A DNA stretch of 64,000 nt from the NCBI GenBank assembly GCA_017438975.1, contig JAFRUH010000023.1:62001-126000 (forward strand). The letters are read 5' to 3'. Numbering within the stretch: the first letter of the stretch is position 1; the number at the start of each line of letters is the position of its first letter. Below are positions 52,044-60,634 of this stretch, piece by piece. The stretch is from Bacteroidales bacterium (GTDB taxonomy: Bacteria > Bacteroidota > Bacteroidia > Bacteroidales > UBA932). Under the pieces are notes generated by a model. That model was given only the letters and a program-made list of their open reading frames with translations, made no database searches and was not told the origin of the DNA. The position numbers and the translations under genes are program-made.

Positions 52044-53276
52044 TTAATCGATGTTCCTTTTCGAAATCTGAACGTCAGTCTGGCTCTTGATCCGATAGTC
52101 CGTCGTCGTGGCATCGAGAACGAATATCCGGTACCTGGCACCGTTGTCGAAAACCCGGATCACGATGTGTCCCCAGTCCTCGATCTTCTTGAACCGTTCC
52201 TCTCCCAGCCGTTCCCGGCAGGAGGCGGAGGTTGAATAGATGATTCTCTTCCCCGGATACAGCGGGTCGGTAACCCTGTCCATGAAAGGAGCCGTGGGGT
52301 GGTGACCGCCGAAAGCGGGGATGATGATGAAATCCGGGGCCATCTTCCACAGGAAATTGGGATTGTTGGTATCGTAATATCCGTGATGGTTGGCCTTCAT
52401 GACATTGCAGGGGGCGATGAGACCGACAACCTGGGATTCGTAGTCGCGGTTCCGGCCGTTGGCCGAGGTTCTGCTGCCGGGAAGGTCTCCGCCCGTATAG
52501 TATTTGAAATCTCCGTAGCGGAAAAGGAGGACAATCGAGAACATGTTCTCGTCGAATTGATACTCGATCGGATCCTCGGTGTTCATGAGTTTTGTACGGG
52601 ATCCCCTGCCGGTCGCGACCCGGAGGTTTCCGGCTACGGTCCAGACATCGAAGTCATAGCCTGTCTTCCCGGGGGTGAACTGTTTATGGGAACCCACGAC
52701 GATCTGTTCCGCCTTCATCCCGTTGTTTTGGATCTGGTAATTGACGAACCGCTTGTAATGGGGCATTCCCCCTTTGTTCATACCTTCCACCATTTCTACG
52801 GAAGGGAAATCGTAGGAAGGATAGCCTCTGTCAACCAGTGTCCCGATCTTCACGTACTCTCCGAGTTCCATCAGTCCGGCCATCCTGTAGCCGTGCGGGC
52901 CGTCCCTGAAAGCCGACGGACTGCCCATGTGGTCGGCATGGAAATGAGAGAGCAGCACATAATCGATCCGGCCAGGGGTCGGGGAGAAACGGTCGATATA
53001 GGTCGCAATCCATTCCGCCGGTGTTTTCGAAGAATCCGGCAAAACCTTGCTCATAGCCCATACTCCGGGACGGCCCGTCATGTCACCGGCATCGATGAGC
53101 ATCGTCGTTCCGTTCGGGAACACCAGGAACTGCGCTTCGCCCTTTCCCGTCGCAATAAAATGGATATCGAAGAACCCTTCCTGCCAGGCAGGAAGATACG
53201 AAACGGAAGCATCCTGGCCCTTTGCGGCCCCAAAGACTGCAAAAAGACAGAAGAATAGCGTCAAAAGCCTTTTCAT
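52044..53276 (-). CDS. Secreted MBL-fold metallohydrolase
   Basis: A 410-residue exported protein (MKRLLTLFFCLFAVFGAAKG signal). LLSHFHADHMGSPS is the metallo-beta-lactamase HxHxDH motif near residue 112, MLIDAGD precedes it, and KANHHGYYDTN supplies a later His. It resembles ComEC-like or lactonase-like MBL proteins. A role in hydrolysing a sugar lactone or ester outside the cytoplasm is possible given its operon, but nothing in the sequence proves it. Confidence 0.75.
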   Translation of the reverse strand: MKRLLTLFFCLFAVFGAAKGQDASVSYLPAWQEGFFDIHFIATGKGEAQFLVFPNGTTMLIDAGDMTGRPGVWAMSKVLPDSSKTPAEWIATYIDRFSPTPGRIDYVLLSHFHADHMGSPSAFRDGPHGYRMAGLMELGEYVKIGTLVDRGYPSYDFPSVEMVEGMNKGGMPHYKRFVNYQIQNNGMKAEQIVVGSHKQFTPGKTGYDFDVWTVAGNLRVATGRGSRTKLMNTEDPIEYQFDENMFSIVLLFRYGDFKYYTGGDLPGSRTSANGRNRDYESQVVGLIAPCNVMKANHHGYYDTNNPNFLWKMAPDFIIIPAFGGHHPTAPFMDRVTDPLYPGKRIIYSTSASCRERLGEERFKKIEDWGHIVIRVFDNGARYRIFVLDATTTDYRIKSQTDVQISKRNID

Positions 53277-53294
53277 TTCTCTAGAAAAAAGAGA

Positions 53295-54515
53295 TTATAC
53301 CATATCCTTCTTGACCGTCCGGAGCCGGGCGACAGCGATGCAGGCGGCACCGAGGAGGGCGAAGATGGCGAGGGATGCGAAAGCGGTCCGGATCGAGAAA
53401 GCGTCGCTGAGCATGCCCATGACGAGCGGTCCGAGGGCTCCGATGATGCAGCCGCCGCAGCCGAAGATTCCCGTAGCCATCGCCCGGTATTTCGGATCGA
53501 TGACATCCAGGAGGGCCGCATACAGGTTGGAATCATAGACGCCCGACGCGAAGCCGAAGCAACATAGGGCGATGATCATCAGCACGAGAGAACCCGTTCC
53601 GGCAATCACCAGGATGAAAGGGATGCAGAGCAGGATTCCGAAGAGTTCCACCTCGAAGCGGATATAGGGACGGCGGGGCTTGAGCCGGTCGGATAACCGT
53701 CCGGAAAGGGTGACGCCCACGAAGGCGCCCACATAGAACCAGAACACGCCGTGGAAGACGGCAGTGGCGTGCGGCATCTCCGGGAAAGCCCGCATCATAA
53801 AGACGGGCGTCCAGATCTTCACCCCGTAGTTCGCGAAGAAATAGCAGCCGAGCGCAGCCATCATCCATAGGGCGGTCGGTTTGGAGAAGAAGGCTGAAAG
53901 CGCCTGTTTGACAGATACTTCCCCTTTCTTTCCCACATTCGGGGTATCCTTCAGGAAAAGGAGCATGACCAGCGCCCAGATGATACCGATGGCACCGAAA
54001 AGCCAGAAGGCCTTCCGCCAGCCGTCAGCCCCGATTCCGGCTATCTTGCTGGCCGAAATGGAACAGATGACGATCCCGAGGTAGATGGCTCCCTGATAGA
54101 TCGAGAAGGCCGTTCCGCGCGTATCCGTGTGGAACTCCCCAATCAGCGAGGAGTTGCAGGGCGGCATCAGCGACTGTCCCACCCCGTTCATCAGGCCGTA
54201 CGAGATGAGCAGCATTCCGATACCGGTGGAAAAGCCCGAAAGCAGGATTCCCGTCGAGAAGAGCAGGGCACCCGCCACGAGGATCCACTTTCTCCGGAAG
54301 AAATCCGCCGCGAGACCGGCAAAGGGGATCACAACCCCGAAGGCCAGCGTGAAAATGCTGCCGACAAGGCCCATGCCGGCATCGGAGACGGTCCCTCCGA
54401 AGGCAGTCTTGATGTCGGGGAGCACGGCTGCGTAGATCTGCCGGCTGCCCTGGGCAAGGAAGTATGCCGCCGAAATAAGCAGCAGCATCGTCCATTTGTA
54501 GTCGATCTTTTTCAT
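53295..54515 (-). CDS. MFS transporter
   Basis: A 406-residue membrane protein with about 12 helices and a central loop (about 190-205). PFAGLAADFFRRKW between helices 2 and 3 is the MFS signature. It is related to the MFS at 40886 (shared AAYFLAQGSRQIYAAVLP versus ALNQGDRQVFNTVLP pattern) and probably carries a sugar, aldonate or oligosaccharide derived from xylan. It lies directly after the GH10 gene. Confidence 0.82.
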   Translation of the reverse strand: MKKIDYKWTMLLLISAAYFLAQGSRQIYAAVLPDIKTAFGGTVSDAGMGLVGSIFTLAFGVVIPFAGLAADFFRRKWILVAGALLFSTGILLSGFSTGIGMLLISYGLMNGVGQSLMPPCNSSLIGEFHTDTRGTAFSIYQGAIYLGIVICSISASKIAGIGADGWRKAFWLFGAIGIIWALVMLLFLKDTPNVGKKGEVSVKQALSAFFSKPTALWMMAALGCYFFANYGVKIWTPVFMMRAFPEMPHATAVFHGVFWFYVGAFVGVTLSGRLSDRLKPRRPYIRFEVELFGILLCIPFILVIAGTGSLVLMIIALCCFGFASGVYDSNLYAALLDVIDPKYRAMATGIFGCGGCIIGALGPLVMGMLSDAFSIRTAFASLAIFALLGAACIAVARLRTVKKDMV

Positions 54516-54520
54516 GTTTC

Positions 54521-56101
54521 CTACAGGGTTATTCCGTCACCGTCATTCTTCAGATAGAACTCCCGGGTCACGAGGTTCCCGTCCGCATCGGTCCAGGACA
54601 CCTTGTAGTTGCCCTTGAAGCCGCGGAACTTGACGACGCCCTTCTTCCCCGCCTTGACGGACAGGCGGGTCTTCCACTCGTTGTTGATCAGGTTGTCCAG
54701 CGCATAGTAGGAAGCTTTCGGCTTCATGTCCCGGTCGAAGAGACCGGAAACGGAAGGCTCGCCGGGGGCGCCGCAGTCATCCACGACGTTCCACCAGGTG
54801 ATGCCCATCATCGGCTTGACGCTGAACCACAGGCGGTACAGGTTCCGGGCGATGATTGCCTGGATCTGACGGCCGCGGAAATCATTCCCGGGGGCGGTGA
54901 TGGTGATTTCGCTCAGATGGATCGGAATTCCCGCCTGGCCCAGCCGGTCGGTCCAGTCCCAGACCTGGTCCGGATAGACCGCTTTCCCGGGAACTTGCTT
55001 GCCGTCAGCGATGTCGAGGCACTGCTGCGGGTTGAAAAGGTGCATCTGGGCGCCCATGATGTCGATCTTGCAGCCGCGGGAAGTCAGGTCCTTCACCTGG
55101 TCGAGGTAGCCCTGGCCCATGTTGTAGTCGTTGATATTCAGTTTGACCTGGTCGGGGAAAACGCTTTGGGCGACCTGGAAGGCCTTGTAGGTATAGTCCG
55201 CAGGCATGATTCCGTAGTGGCTCTTGATCAGCCTTCCGCCCGGGTTCATGATCTTGAAGTCGACGGAACTCTCGTTCACGACATCCCAGCTCTGGACACG
55301 GCCGCCGTACCGTTTGGCGAGGTCCCGGACCCGGTTCTCGAAGAGGGCGTTGACCGTCTTGGTGTACTCGGGGAGGGCATCCGAAACCTGGTCTGCCGTC
55401 AGCGACTTGTACAGGTCGGTATACTTTTCGATAGCCCGGTTGTTCTTCGGATTGATTTCCTCGGAGACATAGGTATCCATGACCTTCTTCTCGTCCGGGG
55501 TCATCAGTTTCTCGATAATCCAATGCGGATGCTGCCAGGTGCGGTTGCCCCAGATGATGTTGTGTCCATGGAGCCGGATCCCCTTGGCCTCGCAGAAGTC
55601 CACGACCTCGTCGGAAGCCGGACGGCGCCAGTGGGGCTGCATCTTCGGGTCCTTGCAGTTGTTCCAGAACTCCTCAGTATCCCAGTACTCCGAAACGTAA
55701 CGGGGTCGTCCCGGTTCCATCTCGAAGGTCTTCCAGTAGAAAGAGATGCTCGCGGAATTGAAAAGGGTACCGTAGAGCTCCTTGTAACGCTCGTTCCGCT
55801 CGTGGGTCCCGAGCTGGTTGAAATTGAAGATATGGGCCCCGAAGATGAAATCGTGGGAAACCTGCTCGATCTTGAGTTCCGTTCCGGCCGGAACGTCCCC
55901 GAGGTTGATGACCGCGTCCGCCTTGCGGTTCGCGTCAATGTCCGCATCAATTCTGGCCTGGACTTGCGGATTCCAGATTTTCCAGTAGGCATCACTCATG
56001 ATGTGGTCCTTGTCTTCCTTCTGCGACTTCGGAATACTATCCTGCGCGTAGGCGGCAAGACCCAGGAAAAGAACCGTGATGGATAAGAATGCTTTTTTCA
56101 T
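54521..56101 (-). CDS. GH10 endo-beta-1,4-xylanase (copy 2)
   Basis: A 526-residue secreted xylanase (MKKAFLSITVLFLGLAAYA signal). Barrel motifs: HDFIFGAHIFNFNQ, HGHNIIWGNR, WDVVNESSVD (acid/base Glu) and IHLSEITI (nucleophile Glu). It carries an insert of about 60-70 residues between the strand-3 and strand-4 regions (TYVSEEINPKNNRAIEKYTD and beyond) that copy 1 lacks. The C-terminal beta domain (RGFKGNYKVSW) matches copy 1. It should cut the xylan backbone for the GH115 and uronate enzymes in the operon. Confidence 0.9.
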   Translation of the reverse strand: MKKAFLSITVLFLGLAAYAQDSIPKSQKEDKDHIMSDAYWKIWNPQVQARIDADIDANRKADAVINLGDVPAGTELKIEQVSHDFIFGAHIFNFNQLGTHERNERYKELYGTLFNSASISFYWKTFEMEPGRPRYVSEYWDTEEFWNNCKDPKMQPHWRRPASDEVVDFCEAKGIRLHGHNIIWGNRTWQHPHWIIEKLMTPDEKKVMDTYVSEEINPKNNRAIEKYTDLYKSLTADQVSDALPEYTKTVNALFENRVRDLAKRYGGRVQSWDVVNESSVDFKIMNPGGRLIKSHYGIMPADYTYKAFQVAQSVFPDQVKLNINDYNMGQGYLDQVKDLTSRGCKIDIMGAQMHLFNPQQCLDIADGKQVPGKAVYPDQVWDWTDRLGQAGIPIHLSEITITAPGNDFRGRQIQAIIARNLYRLWFSVKPMMGITWWNVVDDCGAPGEPSVSGLFDRDMKPKASYYALDNLINNEWKTRLSVKAGKKGVVKFRGFKGNYKVSWTDADGNLVTREFYLKNDGDGITL

Positions 56102-56138
56102 ACTATTGATTATTAATTATTTACAGTGCTATACCATC

Positions 56139-57059
56139 CTATTGCCGACTATCGTCGATATCGACGAAGACCGGACGGGAAACGGCAATCTCCTGTCCTG
56201 CGGGGGTCAGGGAACCGTCGTCGGAAGAACGGTCGAAAAGCTGGACAGTGTCATCGTCCCGGCACGCGACGGCCACGAGGGCTCCGTCCGAGGACAGGCA
56301 GAAATGCCGGGGATGGGCCCCGGTCGGGACATAGGAAGCCGGAGAGAGCAGGCCGTCTTTCCCGACGGAGAGTACGGCGATGCCGTCTCCCTTCAGCCGC
56401 GAGGACACATAAAGGAAACGTCCGTCCGGGCTGAGGACCAGGTGTCCCCCGCCCCCCGGGCGTTCCGGATTGACGACAATCCGCTGCCGCAGATCCATCT
56501 CCGGCCAGGAATAGACCAGCACCTCATCGGAGAGTTCGGTCGCGGCATAGAGGACGCCGCGACCGAATGTGCAGTGCCTCGGGCCGCTTCCGGCGGGAGC
56601 GGCGAAACGTTCGCGGGACTCGGGAACCAACTGACCGTCAGCGACCTGGAATCGGTATAGAGCATCGGAACCGAGGTCCACGACAACGAGGCTCTTTTCG
56701 TCCGGAGAGAGCCAGGACGAATGGACATGGGGACTGTCCTGCCGCCCGGGAACGGGACCGGAGCCCTCGAAACGGAGCACCCGGGGCTCACCGCAGGGAA
56801 TACCTTCAGCGCCGAGGGGAAAGAGGGAGAGCGTCCCGGAAGTGTAGTCCGCGACGACCGCCTCCCGCTCAAGCAGGGTGATGTGGCAGGAATGCTCCCC
56901 CGGGGTCGGATACTCCCCGAGCAGAGCCATGGAGGCCTCATCGAAGATGCAGAGCAAAGACCCGCCTGCGAGGCTCCGGAGCGCATAGACCTTTCCGAAG
57001 CCCCGGGTCACCCAGGTATGTCCCCAGGCGGAATCCCATGTCCCGATATAGAGCAGCAT
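56139..57059 (-). CDS. Seven-bladed beta-propeller lactonase (6-phosphogluconolactonase type)
   Basis: A 306-residue protein without a signal peptide, so cytoplasmic. Repeated blade motifs (SPHVHSSWLSPDEKSLVVVDLG, GPRHCTFG, LSPDGRFLYVSSR, HPRHFCLSSDGALV) match the lactonase family PF10282. It would open a sugar-1,5- or 1,4-lactone to the aldonate. Its ATG overlaps the RraA stop (TGATG). With the SDR at 59862, the dehydratase at 60635 and RraA it forms the set needed for oxidative sugar breakdown. Confidence 0.85.
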   Translation of the reverse strand: MLLYIGTWDSAWGHTWVTRGFGKVYALRSLAGGSLLCIFDEASMALLGEYPTPGEHSCHITLLEREAVVADYTSGTLSLFPLGAEGIPCGEPRVLRFEGSGPVPGRQDSPHVHSSWLSPDEKSLVVVDLGSDALYRFQVADGQLVPESRERFAAPAGSGPRHCTFGRGVLYAATELSDEVLVYSWPEMDLRQRIVVNPERPGGGGHLVLSPDGRFLYVSSRLKGDGIAVLSVGKDGLLSPASYVPTGAHPRHFCLSSDGALVAVACRDDDTVQLFDRSSDDGSLTPAGQEIAVSRPVFVDIDDSRQ

Positions 57060-57802
57060 CAGAAATAGCCTCCCCGCTCCTTGATGGACTGGATTGTATC
57101 GCCCTTATGGACCCAGGAGAAGATATTCTTCTCATTTTCACGGATTTCCTCGGCCCTGACCACGACATCATAAGCGATGTCCCGGGGAACTACGAGGACG
57201 CCGTCGATATCTCCGAGGACGACATCGCCGGGCCGGATCGTCACGTTCCCGATCACGATCGGAATCTGGTAATGCGTAATCAGGCAGCGTCCGAGGCTGC
57301 CGTTGGAAATCCGGTATTCGTAGAAGACCGGGAAGTCCGCCGACAGGATCTGGTGCGTGTCCCGGATGCCGCCGTCGATGCAGGCTGCCTTGACCTTCTT
57401 GCCCTTCGCGGTTGCGGTCATGACGCCGCCCCAGAGGGTCGCTTCCTGGTCCCGGCTTGTGTCCCAGACGACGAAATGGTCCTCGCCGAGGGTGTCCAGC
57501 ATCTGGGTGCGGAACTCCATCTCACCGGTGATCTTGGCGTTCGGGGCGCTCTTGACCGTAAAGGCGAATCCCGCCACGGTATGGTACTCGCGGAGCGGAT
57601 GGATCCGGTGCGGAAGGGCCTGGTGGAGCAGGCAGAACTCCCGGAGGACATCGTTGACCGCCCCGAGATAAAGCTGCTCGAACCGGGCGAGGAGCTCCTT
57701 GTCGGGAATGGGGAAAGGTTTGTCAGAGACGTACTCCCGCGTCTCAATCAGTTTTTCGAGGTGCATCATGCCCACCTCTTTCTTGTACTGTTCTACACTC
57801 AT
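57059..57802 (-). CDS. RraA-family protein, putative class II pyruvate aldolase
   Basis: A 247-residue cytoplasmic protein of the RraA/HMG-CHA aldolase family. KAACIDGGIRDTHQI has the Arg-Asp pair that binds substrate and metal in active aldolases of this family, and RPGDVVLGDIDGVLVVP is the second signature. Both being intact favours an aldolase over a non-catalytic RraA regulator. Beside a dehydratase it could split a 2-keto-3-deoxy sugar acid to pyruvate and an aldehyde. Its start is five bases after the GH-A gene stops. Confidence 0.82.
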   Translation of the reverse strand: MSVEQYKKEVGMMHLEKLIETREYVSDKPFPIPDKELLARFEQLYLGAVNDVLREFCLLHQALPHRIHPLREYHTVAGFAFTVKSAPNAKITGEMEFRTQMLDTLGEDHFVVWDTSRDQEATLWGGVMTATAKGKKVKAACIDGGIRDTHQILSADFPVFYEYRISNGSLGRCLITHYQIPIVIGNVTIRPGDVVLGDIDGVLVVPRDIAYDVVVRAEEIRENEKNIFSWVHKGDTIQSIKERGGYF

Positions 57803-57807
57803 ATCTA

Positions 57808-59850
57808 TTACTGAACTGATATTTCATACCATACCGTCCGGTACTGCGGTCCGATTTCGAGGATCGCCTTGCCGGAAGCGCCGCGTTTGACGGGGACTTC
57901 CTTCATCCGGGCACCGCTCTCGTCGAGGGCCCAGCACTTCGTGGCGGAAGCAGCGGAAGGAAGGATCACGGTCGCGGGGATTCCTTCGGTCATCATGGGA
58001 CCGGTTCCCCAGTCGTACCAGCGCGAGGAGACGGCTTTCGTCAGTTTCCCGTCCTTGTCCTTCTCAACCGTAAAGACCGCGTCTTTGTTGTGGGTATAGC
58101 CGGTCGCGACGAGGAGGGATGAGCCCTTCGCCGCAAATCCCTTCCCTTCCCGGCTCGTCAGGGAGACGGTCGTCCATCCGAGTTTCGTCTCGCCGACGAC
58201 GAGGGAAACGCCGTTCCCGAGGTCCATGACCCGGCCGGCCGGGAAACCGGAGAAGAGTTTCACGTTCGGGGTCCGGACGAGGAACATGCCGCTCCCGGGG
58301 ATCTCATTGTTCCATTCGATCTCCCCAGTGCAGGTGGTATTGACGGGACCGGCTTCTTCCTTAGGCAGCGTCTTGTTCACCTCGGGATCCCCATGCAGGT
58401 CGACGGCGGTCTTGTGCCGCAGCATCGTAAGGTTCGAGAAACGGCCGTCCGAGGTCTTCGCGATGGTGGAAACGATATCGCCGCCCCGTTTCGGGTTCGT
58501 AAGCCAGACGTCCTCGACGGTCTTCAGCGGGAGGGCCGGAGCGACTCCTTCCGGATCCTCGGCGACATCGCCCCTGAGGAACATCGCCGCGCAGGCGATG
58601 AAATGCGCCAGGCAGTCGGTCCGCGCCGCATACGAGAAGAAATACTCCATTCCCTGCGGCTCCTCGTTCATCCGGTTGTTCCAGGAATAGGCGAAGACCC
58701 CGTCCCAGCCCTGGAAGGCCGCATAGGCGTGGAGCATGGGCTGGCCCTCAGCCCCGAAGAAGGAGGGATAGGGGTGGTTGTACTCGGAAACGGTATAGGG
58801 TTTCCCGGCATAACGCCTCGAAATCAGGTTGCCGGTCAGCGTTCCTCCGTTCGGATCGTTCACCATGGCGACGTTGTCCTGCTTCCAGTAGACGCCGATC
58901 CTGGGATGCCGCCAGTAGGCGTGATTGTCATAGTAGTCCATTCCCTCCAGGGCGGAAGGAACGGTGTAGGAGACCTGGGTCGAGGTGATGGGAACCCGGA
59001 CGCCGAGTTCGTCCCTCAGATAAGTCCGCATGTTGTTCCAGTGGTCCGACTCCAACTTCTCGAGGGTCTTGAAGAAGGCGCGGCGCTCCCCTTCCGGAAG
59101 TTTCTTGAGCTCAGAAGGCTTCGGCCAGTCCGGCTTCCTCACGTTTCCGCTGAAGTACCGTGTAAACAGGGCATCCTCGTTGTTGAGTTCGATTACTGCG
59201 ACGACGGGATCCTTTGCAAGGGGCAGTCCCGTGTAAGGATTGACATGGGTCAGGAGGTCCTTCGCATACTCCCGCTCCTTGGCCTGGATCTCGGGATTGA
59301 AGGCGTTCTGTCCTTTATAATGATAGTGGTAGCGGGCGACATAGAGGTTGACGTTGACATAGATGCCCCGCTGCTTGAACTGGGCGATCAGGTATTCCAG
59401 CCGGTCCAGCATTTCCGGATCGAGATTCCGTTCGGAACCGTCATTCGCAAAAATCGAAGGTTCCTTGGCCAGCGGGAAATTCTCCGGTCCGTAGGGCCAG
59501 TCCATGTAATGCAATCTGACACAGTTGATTCCGAACCGGGCCATCCGGGCGGCCATGCGCTCGGCCTGTTCGTGGGTCGGGAAGTTTGCGGCGGCCGTCA
59601 GGTTCGTGGCGTTCAGCCGGATCCGGCCCTTGTCGTTCACGAAATGACCGTTTTCAACCCGGATGAAACCGTCCTTTCCGGCCGGAGCGTCCAGCAGGAA
59701 ACTGTAGTCGACCGCCGGCGCAGCCTCCCCGTAGGTGATGACAAACGGGAACAATCCCTCGTCCGAAGGGACCATCCCGTCCCGGAGCTCCTGGGCGGAG
59801 AGGGAGCCCCCCGCCAGCAAGAACAGTGAGAAAAGAATGATTTTTTTCAT
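57808..59850 (-). CDS. Clan GH-A glycoside hydrolase, family not assigned (copy 2)
   Basis: A 680-residue secreted enzyme (MKKIILFSLFLLAGGSLSA signal), paralogous along its length to the gene at 33280. AVIELNNEDALF carries the acid/base Glu, and YTVSEYNHPYPSF the nucleophile. Both copies share the N-terminal block MVPSDEGLFPFVITY and the ending YRTVWYEI. The C-terminal half has beta domains. It sits between the SDR and RraA genes of the proposed oxidative cluster, so it may release the sugar that this cluster oxidises. No numbered family is recognised. Confidence 0.75.
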   Translation of the reverse strand: MKKIILFSLFLLAGGSLSAQELRDGMVPSDEGLFPFVITYGEAAPAVDYSFLLDAPAGKDGFIRVENGHFVNDKGRIRLNATNLTAAANFPTHEQAERMAARMARFGINCVRLHYMDWPYGPENFPLAKEPSIFANDGSERNLDPEMLDRLEYLIAQFKQRGIYVNVNLYVARYHYHYKGQNAFNPEIQAKEREYAKDLLTHVNPYTGLPLAKDPVVAVIELNNEDALFTRYFSGNVRKPDWPKPSELKKLPEGERRAFFKTLEKLESDHWNNMRTYLRDELGVRVPITSTQVSYTVPSALEGMDYYDNHAYWRHPRIGVYWKQDNVAMVNDPNGGTLTGNLISRRYAGKPYTVSEYNHPYPSFFGAEGQPMLHAYAAFQGWDGVFAYSWNNRMNEEPQGMEYFFSYAARTDCLAHFIACAAMFLRGDVAEDPEGVAPALPLKTVEDVWLTNPKRGGDIVSTIAKTSDGRFSNLTMLRHKTAVDLHGDPEVNKTLPKEEAGPVNTTCTGEIEWNNEIPGSGMFLVRTPNVKLFSGFPAGRVMDLGNGVSLVVGETKLGWTTVSLTSREGKGFAAKGSSLLVATGYTHNKDAVFTVEKDKDGKLTKAVSSRWYDWGTGPMMTEGIPATVILPSAASATKCWALDESGARMKEVPVKRGASGKAILEIGPQYRTVWYEISVQ

Positions 59851-59861
59851 AAGAATGGGGA

Positions 59862-60632
59862 TTATTTTCCTTTGGTAAACGGGATGGACATGCCTCCGTC
59901 GATCGGGATGTCGGCGCCGGTCAGATAGCGCCCCTCATCGGAGCAGAGGAGGAGGATCGTCGGTGCGATGTCGTCGCTCTGGCCGACGAAACCGACAGGG
60001 ATGGAGTCCTCGATCATCTTCCGGTAGGCGGGATCGGCCAGGACTTTCTCGTTGCGGACAGTCTCGATGGCGCCCGGGGCGATGTTGTTGATCGTAATCC
60101 CGTCTCCCGCCAGCTGGCCGCAGAGGGTCATGCAAAGGTTGTTCTGTGCTGCTTTCGTGGCGGCGTAGACGGCCATCGCGGTGTTGGGACGGCTCTGCTG
60201 GACGCTGCCGACCGTAACGATCCTGCCCCAGCCTTTCTTGCGCATCCCGGGGACGCAGGCCTGGATCAGCAGGAGGGAAGCGCGGAAATTGGTGTGCATC
60301 TGCGTGTCGAACTCTTCCGGAGTAATCTGCTCCCATTCGTTGCGGATCTGGACGGAAGCGTTCAGAACGAGGATATCGACCTCGAGGCCGTTATCCGCCA
60401 TGAACTTTTCAAAGTCCTGCCGGACCGTAGCCGAGGAAATGTTGTATTTCCACGGAATGCATTCTCCACCGGCATCCCGGATGGCCCCCATCGTAACGGC
60501 GGCCTTGACGTCGTTGGAATTCCAGTTGACTATCACCTTGGCGCCCTGCTTTGCCAGCAGGATCGCCGTTGCGCGCCCGATACCCTGGCCACTGCCGGTT
60601 ACAAGGGCGGTATGTCCTTTTAAATTAAACAT
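59862..60632 (-). CDS. SDR dehydrogenase, KduD/sugar-dehydrogenase type
   Basis: A 256-residue short-chain dehydrogenase with TGSGQGIG (NAD(P) loop), LNASVQIRNEW, a Ser in VGSVQQS, YAATKAAQ (catalytic Tyr and Lys) and the ending DIPIDGGMSIP. It is distinct from the UxuB-like SDR at 44520. It could oxidise an aldose to a lactone or act on a keto-deoxy acid like KduD. It starts two bases after the dehydratase gene stops, and that adjacency is the main clue to its job. Confidence 0.85.
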   Translation of the reverse strand: MFNLKGHTALVTGSGQGIGRATAILLAKQGAKVIVNWNSNDVKAAVTMGAIRDAGGECIPWKYNISSATVRQDFEKFMADNGLEVDILVLNASVQIRNEWEQITPEEFDTQMHTNFRASLLLIQACVPGMRKKGWGRIVTVGSVQQSRPNTAMAVYAATKAAQNNLCMTLCGQLAGDGITINNIAPGAIETVRNEKVLADPAYRKMIEDSIPVGFVGQSDDIAPTILLLCSDEGRYLTGADIPIDGGMSIPFTKGK

Positions 60633-60634
60633 GA